Source of the DNA: Luteimonas suaedae
Lineage (GTDB): Bacteria; Pseudomonadota; Gammaproteobacteria; Xanthomonadales; Xanthomonadaceae
Assembly (NCBI RefSeq): GCF_008312895.1
Contig: NZ_VSSP01000004.1
Coordinates: 186,001 to 250,000 of the forward strand
Length of the DNA: 64,000 nucleotides
Reading direction: 5' to 3'
Below the pieces are notes generated by a model that saw only the letters and a program-made list of their open reading frames with translations, was not told the DNA's origin and did no database searches. This document shows, in pieces, positions 34,464 through 43,753 of the stretch. Position 1 is the first letter of the stretch, and each line of letters opens with the position of its first letter. A program made the translations under genes and the position numbers.

Positions 34464-35333
34464 ATGACCGACCCGCGCAACGAACGCCCGCTCGAAGCGG
34501 GCATCCACACCGACCTGAACGGGCAGCTGACCTACGCCGGTTATCTGCGCCTGGACCGGCTGCTGTCGGCGCAGCAACCGCTGTCGGACCCGCCGCACCA
34601 CGACGAGATGCTGTTCATCGTCCAGCACCAGGTGTCGGAGCTGTGGATCAAGCTGATGGTCCACGAGCTCTCGGCGGCGATCGCCCACCTCAAGCGCGAC
34701 GAGGTCTGGCGCTGCCGCAAGGTGCTGGCACGCTGCAAGCAGGTGCTGCGGCAGCTGACCGAGCAGTGGTCGGTGCTGGAAACGCTGACCCCGGCCGAGT
34801 ACCTGGAATTCCGGGAGATCCTGGGGCCGTCGTCGGGATTCCAGTCGCTGCAGTACCGCAGCATGGAGTTCCTGCTGGGCAACAAGAACGCCGCCATGCT
34901 GCGGGTGTTCGCCCATGATCCCGAGGGCCAGGCGGCGCTGCGCGAGACCTTGGAGGCGCCGAGCCTCTACGACGAGTTCCTGTGCTACCTGGCGCGCTGG
35001 GGACACGCGGTGCCGGAACGGCATTTGCAGCGCGACTGGAGCCAGCCGCATGCGCTGGACCGGGACCTGCTGCCGGTGCTCGGCGCCATCTACGAGGACA
35101 CCGACCGCTATTGGCGCGAGTACGCCCTGAGCGAGGACCTGGTGGACGTGGAGACCCAGTTCCAGCTGTGGCGTTTCCGCCACATGCGCACGGTGATGCG
35201 GATCATCGGCTTCAAGCGCGGCACCGGCGGCTCCAGCGGCGTGGGTTTCCTCAAGCAGGCGCTGGAGCTGACGTTCTTTCCGGAGCTGTTCGAGGTGCGC
35301 ACCCATCTCGGCGACCACCCGCCACCCCCGTAG
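34464..35333 (+). CDS. kynA: Tryptophan 2,3-dioxygenase
   Basis: A 289-residue heme enzyme that opens tryptophan to N-formylkynurenine. Family blocks are [40 protein letters not shown] (substrate and heme region), [20 protein letters not shown] and the C-terminal [20 protein letters not shown] with the proximal histidine. The protein ends GDHPPPP, and the TAG stop is the GTAG of a palindromic repeat (35330), so the natural C-terminus may have been altered. No other kynurenine genes are nearby. Confidence 0.95.
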   Translation: MTDPRNERPLEAGIHTDLNGQLTYAGYLRLDRLLSAQQPLSDPPHHDEMLFIVQHQVSELWIKLMVHELSAAIAHLKRDEVWRCRKVLARCKQVLRQLTEQWSVLETLTPAEYLEFREILGPSSGFQSLQYRSMEFLLGNKNAAMLRVFAHDPEGQAALRETLEAPSLYDEFLCYLARWGHAVPERHLQRDWSQPHALDRDLLPVLGAIYEDTDRYWREYALSEDLVDVETQFQLWRFRHMRTVMRIIGFKRGTGGSSGVGFLKQALELTFFPELFEVRTHLGDHPPPP

Positions 35334-35469
35334 GAGCGCGCCATGCGCGCGATACCGCGGGTGCCGGCCAGATCCGGTGGATGCCGCGATTCCGGACCGG
35401 CAGGCGCCGGTCACCGGAGTTCGCGGGCGGCGCCATGCCCGCGGCATCGCGCGCATGGCGCGCTCCTAC
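35330..35469. repeat. 140-bp composite GTAG palindrome
   Basis: Both ends are GTAGGAGCGCGCC-type arms in inverted orientation, enclosing a conserved GC-rich spacer that includes CCGGACCGGCAGGCGCCGG. The same element, in the opposite orientation, occurs at 42597, 51822 and 53500. Its first GTAG provides the kynA stop. Confidence 0.9.
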
Positions 35470-35543
35470 GAGCGGGCCACGCGGGAAGCGGGGACGATCC
35501 GGGTTAGGATGCGGCGGTTCATCCTACAGACAGGAGCCAGCGC

Positions 35544-37127
35544 ATGAGTCAGCCCAGCCCGGAGACCGCGGCGGCGTCACGCAACTTCGTGACCCGATTC
35601 CTCGATGCGGTGGAGCGCGTCGGCAACAAGCTGCCGGATCCGGCGATGCTGTTCCTGATCCTGATGGTGGTGGTGTGGGTGGTCTCGGCGCTGCTGGCCA
35701 ACGTAAGTTTCGCCGAGGTCGATCCGCGCAACGGCGATCCGATCCAGATCCGCAACATGCTCAGCGGCGCCAGCTTCACCGAGTTCATGGCGCAGATGGT
35801 GCGCACCTTCGTCAACTTCGCGCCGCTGGGCGTGGTGCTGGTGGCGATGCTGGGCCTGGGCGTGGCCGAACACACCGGCTTCATCAGCGCAGGACTGCGG
35901 GCGATCCTGTCGTTCACGCCGAAGATGCTGCTGACCCCGGTGCTGATCGCGGTCGGCGTGCTCAGCCACGTGGCGGTCGATGCCGGCTACGTACTGGTGA
36001 TCCCGCTGGGCGCGGTGATCTTCTACGCCGCCGGCAGGCATCCGCTGGCCGGCATCGCTGCCGCGTTCGCCGGTGTGTCCGGCGGCTTCTCGGCGACGCT
36101 GTTCGTGCCCTCGAGCCTGGACCCGTTGCTGGCCGGGCTGACCCAGGAGGCGGCACGGATCATCGATCCGACCGCGGTGGTCAACCCGCTGAACAATTAC
36201 TTCTTCACCACGGCATCCACTTTCCTGGTGATCGTGATCGGCTGGTTCCTGACCGACAAGGTGATCGAGCCGCGGCTGCGCGGCACCGAGGTCGACGGCG
36301 ACGTCAGCGAATTCCAGACGATGGACGAGCTCGGCCAACGCGAGCGCAAGGGCCTGCTGCTGGCGGTGCTGGGCATGCTGGTGGCCGCTGTCGTGTTCGC
36401 GCTGTCGTTGATGCCGGAGACCTCAGCCTGGCGCGCGCCGGCCGAGGCGGTGCCGCCCGGCGGGCATCCGCTGCTGGTCGCCGCGGCGCCGGTGATGCAG
36501 TCGATCGTGCCGCTGATCTTCATCTTCTTCCTGATCCCGGGCGTGATCTACGGCTACGTCGCCGGCACGGTCAAGAGCCATCGCGACGTCATCCAGGGCA
36601 TGAGCAAGGCGATGGGCAGCATGGCGTACTACATCGTCATGGCGTTCTTCGCCGCGCAGTTCATCTACGCCTTCGGGCAGAGCAACCTGGGCGCGCTGAT
36701 GGCGATCAAGGGCGCGGCCTGGCTGCAGGCGATGAACTTCCCGATGGGCGTGACCCTGGTCGGCATCGTGCTGCTGTCGGGCTTCGTCAACCTGATGGTT
36801 GGTTCGGCCTCGGCCAAGTGGGCGCTGATCGGCGCGATCATGGTGCCGATGCTGATGCAACTGGGGGTCTCGCCGGACCTGACCCAGGCGGCCTATCGCG
36901 TCGGCGACTCCAGCACCAACATCATCACCCCGCTGCTGCCGTACTTCCCGCTGGTGGTGGTGTTCTGCCAGCGCTACGTGAAGTCCAGCGGCATCGGCAC
37001 CCTGCTGGCGCTGATGCTGCCGTTCTCGATCACCCTGCTGGTGGTGTGGACCGCGTTCCTGATCGGCTTCTGGGCGCTGGGCATCCCGCTGGGCGTCGGC
37101 GCGAGCTACGCTTATCCAGGGCCGTAA
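35544..37127 (+). CDS. AbgT family transporter
   Basis: A 527-residue inner-membrane protein with about 11-13 hydrophobic segments. Family motifs include RNFVTRFLDAVERVGNKLPD, GVAEHTGFISAGLRAIL, SHVAVDAGYVLVIPLGAVIF and VGSASAKWALIGAIMVPMLM. AbgT proteins import p-aminobenzoyl-glutamate in E. coli; others export sulfonamides. AGGAG precedes the ATG by about eight bases. It stands alone between two repeat-containing spacers, so the substrate is open. Confidence 0.92.
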   Translation: MSQPSPETAAASRNFVTRFLDAVERVGNKLPDPAMLFLILMVVVWVVSALLANVSFAEVDPRNGDPIQIRNMLSGASFTEFMAQMVRTFVNFAPLGVVLVAMLGLGVAEHTGFISAGLRAILSFTPKMLLTPVLIAVGVLSHVAVDAGYVLVIPLGAVIFYAAGRHPLAGIAAAFAGVSGGFSATLFVPSSLDPLLAGLTQEAARIIDPTAVVNPLNNYFFTTASTFLVIVIGWFLTDKVIEPRLRGTEVDGDVSEFQTMDELGQRERKGLLLAVLGMLVAAVVFALSLMPETSAWRAPAEAVPPGGHPLLVAAAPVMQSIVPLIFIFFLIPGVIYGYVAGTVKSHRDVIQGMSKAMGSMAYYIVMAFFAAQFIYAFGQSNLGALMAIKGAAWLQAMNFPMGVTLVGIVLLSGFVNLMVGSASAKWALIGAIMVPMLMQLGVSPDLTQAAYRVGDSSTNIITPLLPYFPLVVVFCQRYVKSSGIGTLLALMLPFSITLLVVWTAFLIGFWALGIPLGVGASYAYPGP

Positions 37128-37196
37128 TGGCCCTGGTCGGGAGGACCGAAGCCCGCGACCTCGAACCGGGAAGCGGGGCACCGAACGCGCCCACAT

Positions 37197-37292
37197 CGTC
37201 ATCCCGGCGCCAGCCGTGATCCAGCGTTGCTTTCGCTACTCGCTGGAAAACACAGCGCGAAAAACCGGATCCCGGCCTGCGCCGGGATGACG
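37197..37292. repeat. GTCATCCC-type inverted repeat pair
   Basis: CGTCATCCCGGCGCCAGCCG on the left and GGCCTGCGCCGGGATGACGG on the right bracket about 55 bases. It lies between the convergent AbgT and POT genes. Confidence 0.85.
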
Positions 37293-37358
37293 GTAACGGG
37301 CATGGCCGCGACGGCGTGATGCTGGCGGGTCCCGAGCCCTCTTCGCGGCGGCCCGCGA

Positions 37359-38846
37359 TCAGGTGCGGCCGCCGGCCAGGCCCTTGAGCCAGCGCGAGAG
37401 CAGCAGCAGGAGCACGCCGGGGCCCGCGGTCCACAGGAAGATCGACAGGAACATGGACGGCATCTGCGGCAGCGACTCGTGGTCGAACTGCCCGGCGATC
37501 AGCCCCGCGAACAGGTTGCCCAGCGATATCGAGATGAACCACAGGCCCATCATCTGGCCGAGGAACTTGCGCGGCGCCAGCTTGGTGACCGCCGACAGCC
37601 CGACCGGACTCAGGCACAGCTCGCCGGTGGTGTGCAGCAGGTAGGTCAGCACCAGCCACAGCGGCAGCACTTGCTCGCCGGCGGCGGCCAGCGTGGCGGC
37701 GAACGCCATCACCGCGAAGCCCAGGCCCAGCGAGATCAGGCCGAGCGCGAACTTCACCGGCACCGACGGGTTGAGATTGCGCGCGCCGAGCCGGATCCAG
37801 ATGGCAGCGAACACCGGCGCCAGCAGGATGATGAAGATCGGGTTGACCGCCTGCAGGAACGACGCCGGCATCTCCAAGCCGAAGATCATGCGGTCGGTAT
37901 AGCGCTGGGCGAAGATGTTGAGCGAGGAGCCGGCCTGCTCGAACCCGGACCAGAACATCGCCGAGAAGATGAACAGGATCGCCAGCAGCCAGACCCTGCG
38001 CTTGTCCTGCGCATCGACGCGGCCGAACAGCAGGATGTAGGCGAAGTACACCACCGCGATACCGATGATCACCGCGGCCGCGCTGCGCGCGACCAGCAGC
38101 GGGTCGATGGTCAGCAGGCCGGCGAACACCGCGATCGCGATCGCCGCCATCGCCGCGACCGCGATCCAGAGCCCACGCCACTCGTTGCGCAGCCGCGGTG
38201 CGTCGGCGGGATCGTCGAAATCCCGGATCGGCCGTGCGCCGGCGTCGCCGAGCTTGTGCTGCTGGATGCGGTACTGGATCACGCCGGCGACCATGCCGAC
38301 GCCCGCGGCGGCGAAGCCGTAGTGCCAGTTCCAGCCTTCGCCCAGCGCGCCGACGACGAACGGACCGATGAATGCGCCCAGGTTGATGCCCATGTAGAAC
38401 AGCGAGAAGCCGGCATCGCGCCGCGCGCCGCCTTCCGGATACAGCTCGCCGACGATGGTCGAGGCGTTGGGCTTGAGCAGGCCGGTGCCGATCACGATCA
38501 GGAACAGGCCCAGATAGAAGAACGGCAGGTTCGGCACCGCGAGGCTGAAGTGGCCCAGGGCGATGATGATGCCGCCGTACCAGACCGCCTTCTGCTGCCC
38601 GATCAGCCGGTCGGCGACCCATCCGCCGGGCACCGCCAGCAGGTACACGCCCGCGGTGTAGAGCCCGTACACCGCACCGGCGTGCTGCTCGGTGAATCCG
38701 AGCCCGCCGGCCTCGACCGCGGCGACCATGAACAGGAACAGGATCGCCCGCATCCCGTAGTAGGAGAAGCGCTCCCACATTTCCAGGAAGAACAGGGTGT
38801 AGAGACCGGGCGGGTGCTTCGCCTGGGCGGCGACGGGCTGGTTCAT
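37359..38846 (-). CDS. POT/PTR family peptide MFS transporter
   Basis: A 495-residue proton-coupled oligopeptide transporter with about 14 membrane segments. The POT signature ExxERFxYYG is at residues 20-32 (FLEMWERFSYYGMRAILFLF), with GLYTAGVYLLAVPGGWVADR and GTGLLKPNASTIVGELY further on. It imports di- and tripeptides with protons. The ATG at 38846 gives the usual short N-terminus; upstream frame sequence is not conserved in style. Convergent with the AbgT gene. Confidence 0.93.
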   Translation of the reverse strand: MNQPVAAQAKHPPGLYTLFFLEMWERFSYYGMRAILFLFMVAAVEAGGLGFTEQHAGAVYGLYTAGVYLLAVPGGWVADRLIGQQKAVWYGGIIIALGHFSLAVPNLPFFYLGLFLIVIGTGLLKPNASTIVGELYPEGGARRDAGFSLFYMGINLGAFIGPFVVGALGEGWNWHYGFAAAGVGMVAGVIQYRIQQHKLGDAGARPIRDFDDPADAPRLRNEWRGLWIAVAAMAAIAIAVFAGLLTIDPLLVARSAAAVIIGIAVVYFAYILLFGRVDAQDKRRVWLLAILFIFSAMFWSGFEQAGSSLNIFAQRYTDRMIFGLEMPASFLQAVNPIFIILLAPVFAAIWIRLGARNLNPSVPVKFALGLISLGLGFAVMAFAATLAAAGEQVLPLWLVLTYLLHTTGELCLSPVGLSAVTKLAPRKFLGQMMGLWFISISLGNLFAGLIAGQFDHESLPQMPSMFLSIFLWTAGPGVLLLLLSRWLKGLAGGRT

Positions 38847-39012
38847 GGGCGGGCTTCCGGATGGACAAACCCGGGCACCATGGCCTCCGCGATTGTTCCA
38901 CGTCAATAGCAGGTCGGTGAGGGCCGGGCGGGAGCGGTGAGGGGGCGAGGAACGGGAAAGGAGGAACGAAAGTGTGCGGGGTTGGGGAATCCGTAGCGCC
39001 AGAACACCGGAT

Positions 39013-39040
39013 CGTCATCCCGGCGCATGCCGGGATCCAG
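39013..39040. repeat. Single GTCATCCC hairpin
   Basis: CGTCATCCCGGCGCATGCCG followed by GGATCCAG; a single member of the GTCATCCC family in the gap between the POT and marR genes. Confidence 0.8.
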
Positions 39041-39094
39041 TGCCTTTGTCGTGGGGCCCGCTGCGGGAGCGGACCTGGACGGACCGGCCCGCGC

Positions 39095-39571
39095 CTACGG
39101 TCGTGAAGCCAAGTCCAGCTTGGTCAGCAGCCGGTCGAGCATGAGCCGTTCGCTCTCGTCCAGCTGCGCCAGCAGCTCGCGCTCATAGCCGAGCGCCAGC
39201 GGCACGACCTCGTCGTAGACCCGGTAGCCGGCCTCGCTCAGCTGCAGCACCGAGCGGCGGCGGTCGCTGCCGTGCATCTCGCGTTCGACCAGTCCCCGCT
39301 TGAGCAGCCGTGCCACCGCACGGCTCACCGCCACCTTGTCCATCGCAGTGCGGTCGGCGACGCCGTTGGCCGACAGTTCCGGATAACGGCCCAGCACCGC
39401 GATCACCCGCCACTCGGTGATCCCGATGCCGAAACGCTCGGCGTAGGCATTGGCGATGGTCTGGCTGACGTGGTTGGAGAGCACGCTCAGCCGGTAGGGC
39501 AGGAAGCGCTCGAGTTCCAGCACCTCATGCGCGGCGGAACGGTCCTGCGACGGCGCGGGATCTTGAGTCAT
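39095..39571 (-). CDS. MarR family transcriptional regulator next to hppD
   Basis: A 158-residue winged-helix regulator. Characteristic segments are FLPYRLSVLSNHVSQTIANA, FGIGITEWRVIAVLGRYPEL, the recognition region MDKVAVSRAVARLLKRGLVE and the wing GSDRRRSVLQLSEAG. It diverges from hppD and very likely represses the tyrosine-degradation genes until an aromatic acid binds; this is inference from position and from the palindrome in the shared promoter. The ATG at 39571 is preferred; a GTG four codons upstream is possible. Confidence 0.87.
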   Translation of the reverse strand: MTQDPAPSQDRSAAHEVLELERFLPYRLSVLSNHVSQTIANAYAERFGIGITEWRVIAVLGRYPELSANGVADRTAMDKVAVSRAVARLLKRGLVEREMHGSDRRRSVLQLSEAGYRVYDEVVPLALGYERELLAQLDESERLMLDRLLTKLDLASRP

Positions 39572-39584
39572 GTTGCGTTGCACC

Positions 39585-39613
39585 TTGCAAATGGTTGCAC
39601 TTGAAACTATAAA
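39585..39613 (+). promoter_or_regulatory. Predicted sigma70 promoter of hppD
   Basis: TTGCAA (39585-39590) and TATAAA (39608-39613) are separated by exactly 17 bases, upstream of hppD. The -35 box is overlapped by a palindrome that could bind the divergent MarR regulator. Confidence 0.6.
39586..39599. promoter_or_regulatory. Predicted MarR operator
   Basis: TGCAA-ATGG-TTGCA is a perfect inverted repeat covering the -35 box and the start of the spacer of the hppD promoter, between marR and hppD. A further TTGCAC half-like motif lies on either side. Confidence 0.55.
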
Positions 39614-39674
39614 ACAGGTTCGTCAACCGCAACGCGCACTGTAGCGCGCCGCACCCGTACAGCAGGAGTCGACC

Positions 39675-40787
39675 ATGAGCGCCCAACCCCACGCGCAGCC
39701 CCAGGGCCCCAACCTCGGCATGCAGGTGACCACCTTCGAGAACCCGATGGGCATCGATGGCTTCGAGTTCGTCGAGTTCGCCGCCCCCGCGAGCCAGGGC
39801 GCGATGCTGCACGATTATTTCCGGAAGATGGGTTTCAGCGCCGTGCTCAGGCATAAGTCACGCGCGATCACCGTCTATCGGCAGGGCGGGGTGAACTTCC
39901 TGGTCAACGAGGATCCGGATTCGTTCGCCGCCGATTTCGCCGCCGCCCATGGGCCCTGCGCCTGCGGCTTCGCGATCCGCTTCGCCAAGCCGGCGACCGA
40001 AGTGTTCGACAAGGTGCTGGAGAACGGCGGCGAGGCCGTGGACAACAAGGCATCCACCAGGGCCGTTGACGCGCCGGTGGTCAAGGGCATCGGCGACTGC
40101 ATGCTGTACCTGGTCGATCGCTACGGCGACAAGGGCTCGGTCTACGAGGACTTCACGCCGGTCGAAGGTGCCGACCAGAACCCGACCGGCTTCGGGCTGA
40201 CCTTCATCGACCACCTGACCCACAACCTGTACCAGGGCAACATGCAGAAGTGGTCGGACTACTACGAGCGGCTGTTCAACTTCCGCGAGATCCGCTACTT
40301 CGACATCAAGGGCGCCAAGACCGGCTTGGTGTCGAAGGCGATGACCGCGCCGGACGGCGTGGTGCGGATCCCGCTCAACGAGTCCAACGATCCCAAGAGC
40401 CAGATCAACGAGTACCTCGACACGTACAAGGGCGAGGGCATCCAGCACATCGCCTGCTTCACCGACGATATCTACACCACGGTGGAGAAGATGCGCGAGG
40501 CCGGCGTCGAGTTCCTGGATACGCCTGACACCTATTTCGAGGTGATCGACCAGCGCATTCCGAACCACCGCGAGGACGTGCCACGCCTGGCGCGCAACAA
40601 GATCCTGATCGACGCCGACGCCGAGACCAAGCAGCGCCTGCTGCTGCAGATCTTCACCCAGAACGCGATCGGCCCGATCTTCTTCGAGATCATCCAGCGC
40701 AAGGGCAACGAGGGCTTCGGCGAGGGCAACTTCCAGGCCCTGTTCGAGAGCATCGAGCGCGACCAGATGAAGCGCGGCGTGCTCTGA
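39675..40787 (+). CDS. hppD: 4-hydroxyphenylpyruvate dioxygenase
   Basis: A 370-residue non-heme iron dioxygenase that converts 4-hydroxyphenylpyruvate to homogentisate in tyrosine breakdown. Iron ligands are readable: the first His in GLTFIDHLTHN, the second in GIQHIACFTDDIY and the Glu in GPIFFEIIQRKG. The N-terminal vicinal-oxygen-chelate half starts MGIDGFEFVEFAAP. It acts just before HmgA, whose gene follows after a DUF559 gene. Divergent from a MarR regulator. Confidence 0.96.
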   Translation: MSAQPHAQPQGPNLGMQVTTFENPMGIDGFEFVEFAAPASQGAMLHDYFRKMGFSAVLRHKSRAITVYRQGGVNFLVNEDPDSFAADFAAAHGPCACGFAIRFAKPATEVFDKVLENGGEAVDNKASTRAVDAPVVKGIGDCMLYLVDRYGDKGSVYEDFTPVEGADQNPTGFGLTFIDHLTHNLYQGNMQKWSDYYERLFNFREIRYFDIKGAKTGLVSKAMTAPDGVVRIPLNESNDPKSQINEYLDTYKGEGIQHIACFTDDIYTTVEKMREAGVEFLDTPDTYFEVIDQRIPNHREDVPRLARNKILIDADAETKQRLLLQIFTQNAIGPIFFEIIQRKGNEGFGEGNFQALFESIERDQMKRGVL

Positions 40788-40824
40788 GCCTTCTCCCACT
40801 GGAGAGGGGACTGCCCCGAGTTTT

Positions 40825-40871
40825 TTGAGCCCCTCTCCCTTTGGGAGAGGGGTTGGGGTGAGGGTACGGCG
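40825..40871. repeat. Left 47-bp inverted repeat of the DUF559 cassette
   Basis: Starts TTGAGCCCCTCTCCCTTTGG and ends GGGTACGGCG. It matches the right copy at 41222-41268, inverted, at 45 of 47 positions. A partial third copy lies at about 40791-40812. Confidence 0.93.
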
Positions 40872-40873
40872 AA

Positions 40874-41275
40874 GTGACGACAATCAAGCCCCCGCTACCG
40901 ACCCGAACCCTCGACAGCGCACGCCGGCTGCGCAGCGAGATGACGGATGCCGAACGAAAGCTTTGGAGGCATCTGCGAGCAGGTCAGCTGGACGGCCTGA
41001 AGTTCCGCCGCCAGCATCCCGTCCCGCCCTACATTGCCGACTTCTGCTGCATCGAGGAAAAGCTGATTGTCGAACTGGATGGTTCACAGCACACCGTGGA
41101 TGCCGACGCTGTCAGTACGCGGTACCTCGAAGCTCAAGGCTGGCGATTGCTCCGGTTCTGGGGCAATGATGTGCTGAGCAATCCCGATGCGGTGCTCGAA
41201 GCGATCTGGAACAGTGTCGGGCGCCGTACCCTCACCCCAACCCCTCTCCCGGAGGGAGAGGGGCTCAAGAGCTGA
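40874..41275 (+). CDS. DUF559 (Vsr/restriction-endonuclease-like fold) protein in a repeat-bounded cassette
   Basis: A 133-residue protein with the DUF559 core: [52 protein letters not shown] and [20 protein letters not shown]. The D/E-x-K-like pattern (ADFCC...VELDG) is that of the very-short-patch-repair/PD-(D/E)xK nuclease relatives; activity is unproven. The last residues ([17 protein letters not shown]) are a translation of the right inverted repeat. The ATG lies two bases inside the left repeat. The gene separates hppD from hmgA, so it has probably been inserted. Confidence 0.87.
   Translation: MTTIKPPLPTRTLDSARRLRSEMTDAERKLWRHLRAGQLDGLKFRRQHPVPPYIADFCCIEEKLIVELDGSQHTVDADAVSTRYLEAQGWRLLRFWGNDVLSNPDAVLEAIWNSVGRRTLTPTPLPEGEGLKS
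41222..41268. repeat. Right 47-bp inverted repeat of the DUF559 cassette
   Basis: Inverted copy of 40825-40871 with two mismatches in the loop (CC for TT). It forms the 3' end of the DUF559 coding sequence and stands 12 bases before hmgA. Confidence 0.93.
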
Positions 41276-41280
41276 CTGCC

Positions 41281-42600
41281 ATGGCTTCCTCAACCCTCAG
41301 TTCCACAAGTTACATGTCCGGCTTCGGCAACGAATTCGCCACCGAGGCCGAGCCCGGCACCTTGCCGGTCGGACAGAACTCACCGCAGAAGGTCGCGCAC
41401 GGGCTGTACGCCGAGCAGCTGAGCGGCACCGCGTTCACGGCGCCGCGCGGCGTGAACCGGCGCAGTTGGCTATACCGGATCCGGCCGGCGCTGACGCACG
41501 GCGGCTTCGCGCCGTTCGAGCAGCCGCGCCTGCACGACGATTTCGTCCACGGCCCGGTCTCTCCCGACCAGCTGCGCTGGAGCCCGATGCCGATTCCCGC
41601 CGAGGCGCCGGTCGATTTCGTCGACGGGCTGTTCACCATGGGCGGCAACGGCTACGCCGGCGCGCAGCAGGGCGTCGGCATCCATCTGTACGCGGCCAAC
41701 GCCTCGATGGACGGGCGTTTCTTCTACAGCGCCGACGGTGAGCTGCTGATCGTGCCGCAGCAGGGGCGGCTGCATATCGCCACCGAACTCGGGATGCTCG
41801 AAGTCGGACCGCAGGAGATCGCGGTGGTCCCGCGCGGCATCCGCTTCCGCGTCGAACTGCCGGACGGGCCGTCGCGCGGCTACCTATGCGAAAACTTCGG
41901 CGCGCAGCTGCGGTTGCCGGACCTGGGGCCGATCGGCGCCAACGGCTTGGCCAACCCGCGCGATTTCCTCACGCCCTGCGCAGGCTACGAGGACGTCGAG
42001 GGCGATTTCGAGCTGATCGCCAAGTTCCAGGGCCACCTGTGGCGCGCCGATATCGACCATTCGCCGCTCGACGTGGTCGGCTGGCACGGCAACTACGCGC
42101 CCTACAAGTACGACCTGCGCCGCTTCAACGCGATCGGCTCGATCAGTTTCGACCATCCCGACCCGAGCATCTTCACCGTGCTCACCGCACCCAGCGACAC
42201 GCCCGGCACGGCCAACATGGATTTCGCGATCTTTCCGCCGCGCTGGCTGGTAGCGCAACACACCTTCCGGCCGCCGTGGTTCCACCGCAACGTCGCCAGC
42301 GAGTTCATGGGCCTGGTGCACGGCGCCTACGACGCCAAGGCGGAAGGGTTCGCGCCGGGTGGATGCTCGCTGCACAACTGCATGAGCGGGCATGGACCGG
42401 ACGCGGCGACCTTCGAGAAGGCGTCGAACGCCGACCTGTCGAAGCCGGACGTGATCGCCGACACCATGGCCTTCATGTTCGAGACCCGCGCGGTAATCCG
42501 GCCGACGCAGCAGGCGATCGACGCCGGGCACCGGCAGCGCGACTACCAGGCCTGCTGGGCGGGGTTGGAGAAGCATTTCCGACGGCCATCCGGATCGTAG
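41281..42600 (+). CDS. hmgA: Homogentisate 1,2-dioxygenase
   Basis: A 439-residue iron enzyme that opens homogentisate to maleylacetoacetate. Landmarks are [20 protein letters not shown], the [15 protein letters not shown] segment, [16 protein letters not shown] and the iron-binding region [20 protein letters not shown], followed by [15 protein letters not shown]. It acts directly after HppD. The TAG stop is the first GTAG of a composite palindrome. The next enzymes of the pathway (isomerase, hydrolase) are not in the window. Confidence 0.96.
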   Translation: MASSTLSSTSYMSGFGNEFATEAEPGTLPVGQNSPQKVAHGLYAEQLSGTAFTAPRGVNRRSWLYRIRPALTHGGFAPFEQPRLHDDFVHGPVSPDQLRWSPMPIPAEAPVDFVDGLFTMGGNGYAGAQQGVGIHLYAANASMDGRFFYSADGELLIVPQQGRLHIATELGMLEVGPQEIAVVPRGIRFRVELPDGPSRGYLCENFGAQLRLPDLGPIGANGLANPRDFLTPCAGYEDVEGDFELIAKFQGHLWRADIDHSPLDVVGWHGNYAPYKYDLRRFNAIGSISFDHPDPSIFTVLTAPSDTPGTANMDFAIFPPRWLVAQHTFRPPWFHRNVASEFMGLVHGAYDAKAEGFAPGGCSLHNCMSGHGPDAATFEKASNADLSKPDVIADTMAFMFETRAVIRPTQQAIDAGHRQRDYQACWAGLEKHFRRPSGS

Positions 42601-42733
42601 GAGCGCGTCATACGCCGATGCCGCGGGCATTTCGCCGCCCGCGAGTTCCGGTGATCGGCGCGCCTGCCGGTCCGGGATCACGGCACCGGATCCTGTCGGC
42701 ACCCGCGGCATCGCGCGCATGGCGCGCTCCTAC
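42597..42733. repeat. Composite GTAG palindrome after hmgA
   Basis: Starts GTAGGAGCGCGTCATACGCC and ends with the inverted ATGGCGCGCTCCTAC arm. It has the same spacer as 51822-51963, including TGCCGGTCCGG and CACCGGATCCTG. It supplies the hmgA stop codon. Confidence 0.9.
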
Positions 42734-42829
42734 GAGGGGCGCGGACCCGTGCGAGCGGCATCGTTCGTTGCGCGATGCAGCTCGCGATCGCGTAGGCTTG
42801 CTGTCGCCATGCCATCAGGAGCCATGCCG

Positions 42830-43501
42830 ATGAAACCGTCGATCCCGCTCGCCGCCGCCGCGCTCGTCCTCGCGCTGTCCGCCTGCCAGGAACGCCCGCA
42901 GACTACGGATCCGGCCGCAGATTCCGTCGCCAGCGGCGACGCCATGACCGATCCCGCGGCACCGCCGCCGCTCGACCAGCCCGAGGAAGACGTACCGCCG
43001 GCGACCGCGGCCGATGCCGCCGCGGCGACCGGGGCGATGCCGGCCGAAGGCGCGATCACCTTCGAAGGCTTCGGCCCGGCCGCGTTCGGCGCCGATCAGG
43101 AACAGGTACGCATGGCCTGGGGTCGCGACCTCGGCGAACCCACGCCTTCCGAACCCGGTGGTTGCTATTACCTGATGCCGCAACCGCAGCCATCCGACGG
43201 CTACCGCATTGCCTTCATGGTCGAGGGCGACCGCTTCTCGCGCATCGACGTGCGCGCCGACGACATCGTCGCGCCGGGTGGCGGCCGGGTGGGCATGAGC
43301 GCCGACGAGATCGAGGCGCTGTATCCCGGCCGGGTCGAGCGGCGGCCGCACAAGTACGTCGAAGGCGCGTCGTATCTGCGCATTCCCGACGAGGCCGGCG
43401 GCAAGGGCGTGCTGCTGTTCGCCACCGACGAGCACGGCCGCGTCACCGAATGGCGCATCGGCGTGCCGCCGCAGGTGGACTATGTCGAGGGCTGCTCTTG
43501 A
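42830..43501 (+). CDS. Lipoprotein of unknown function
   Basis: A 223-residue predicted outer-membrane lipoprotein. The signal peptide ends in a lipobox with cysteine (LALSACQE). An Ala/Pro/Asp-rich linker (about 25-75) leads to a compact domain: EGAITFEGFGPAAFGADQEQ, GGCYYLMPQPQPSDGYRIAF, VEGDRFSRIDVRADDIVAPG and GMSADEIEALYPGRVERRPH. The last part resembles small domains that follow a threshold-type fold in other proteobacterial lipoproteins, but I cannot name it. AGGAG eight bases upstream supports the ATG at 42830. Confidence 0.72.
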   Translation: MKPSIPLAAAALVLALSACQERPQTTDPAADSVASGDAMTDPAAPPPLDQPEEDVPPATAADAAAATGAMPAEGAITFEGFGPAAFGADQEQVRMAWGRDLGEPTPSEPGGCYYLMPQPQPSDGYRIAFMVEGDRFSRIDVRADDIVAPGGGRVGMSADEIEALYPGRVERRPHKYVEGASYLRIPDEAGGKGVLLFATDEHGRVTEWRIGVPPQVDYVEGCS

Positions 43502-43735
43502 GGGCTAGGAACGAGAAGCGAGGAGTGAGAAACGAGAGAAGATCCTCCGTCCGCACTCGTTTTCTCCACTCGTTTCTGTTCCGCGCCTGGAATCGCGACG
43601 GACCCGCGGCGAGGAGTCTGCGAGGTGGGCTACGGCGAGAACCGACCTCAAGTGTCGGAAGCGGGAACGAGGCGCAGGACGTTCGCTTTTACTCGTTTCT
43701 CACTCCTCACTCCTCGTTTCTCGTTCCTGGGTTTC
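43502..43735. repeat. Degenerate heptamer-repeat region
   Basis: GAGGAGTGAGAAACGAG (43520-43536) and its inverted copy at 43692-43708 are the same 17-mer found at 14227-14303. The interval between is non-coding. Confidence 0.85.
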
Positions 43736-43753
43736 AGCTAAAGGAGTCCGACG

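Noticed and set aside
37479-38909. A 476-codon plus-strand open frame, Glu/Gln/Arg rich
   Set aside because: It is the antisense of the POT transporter gene.
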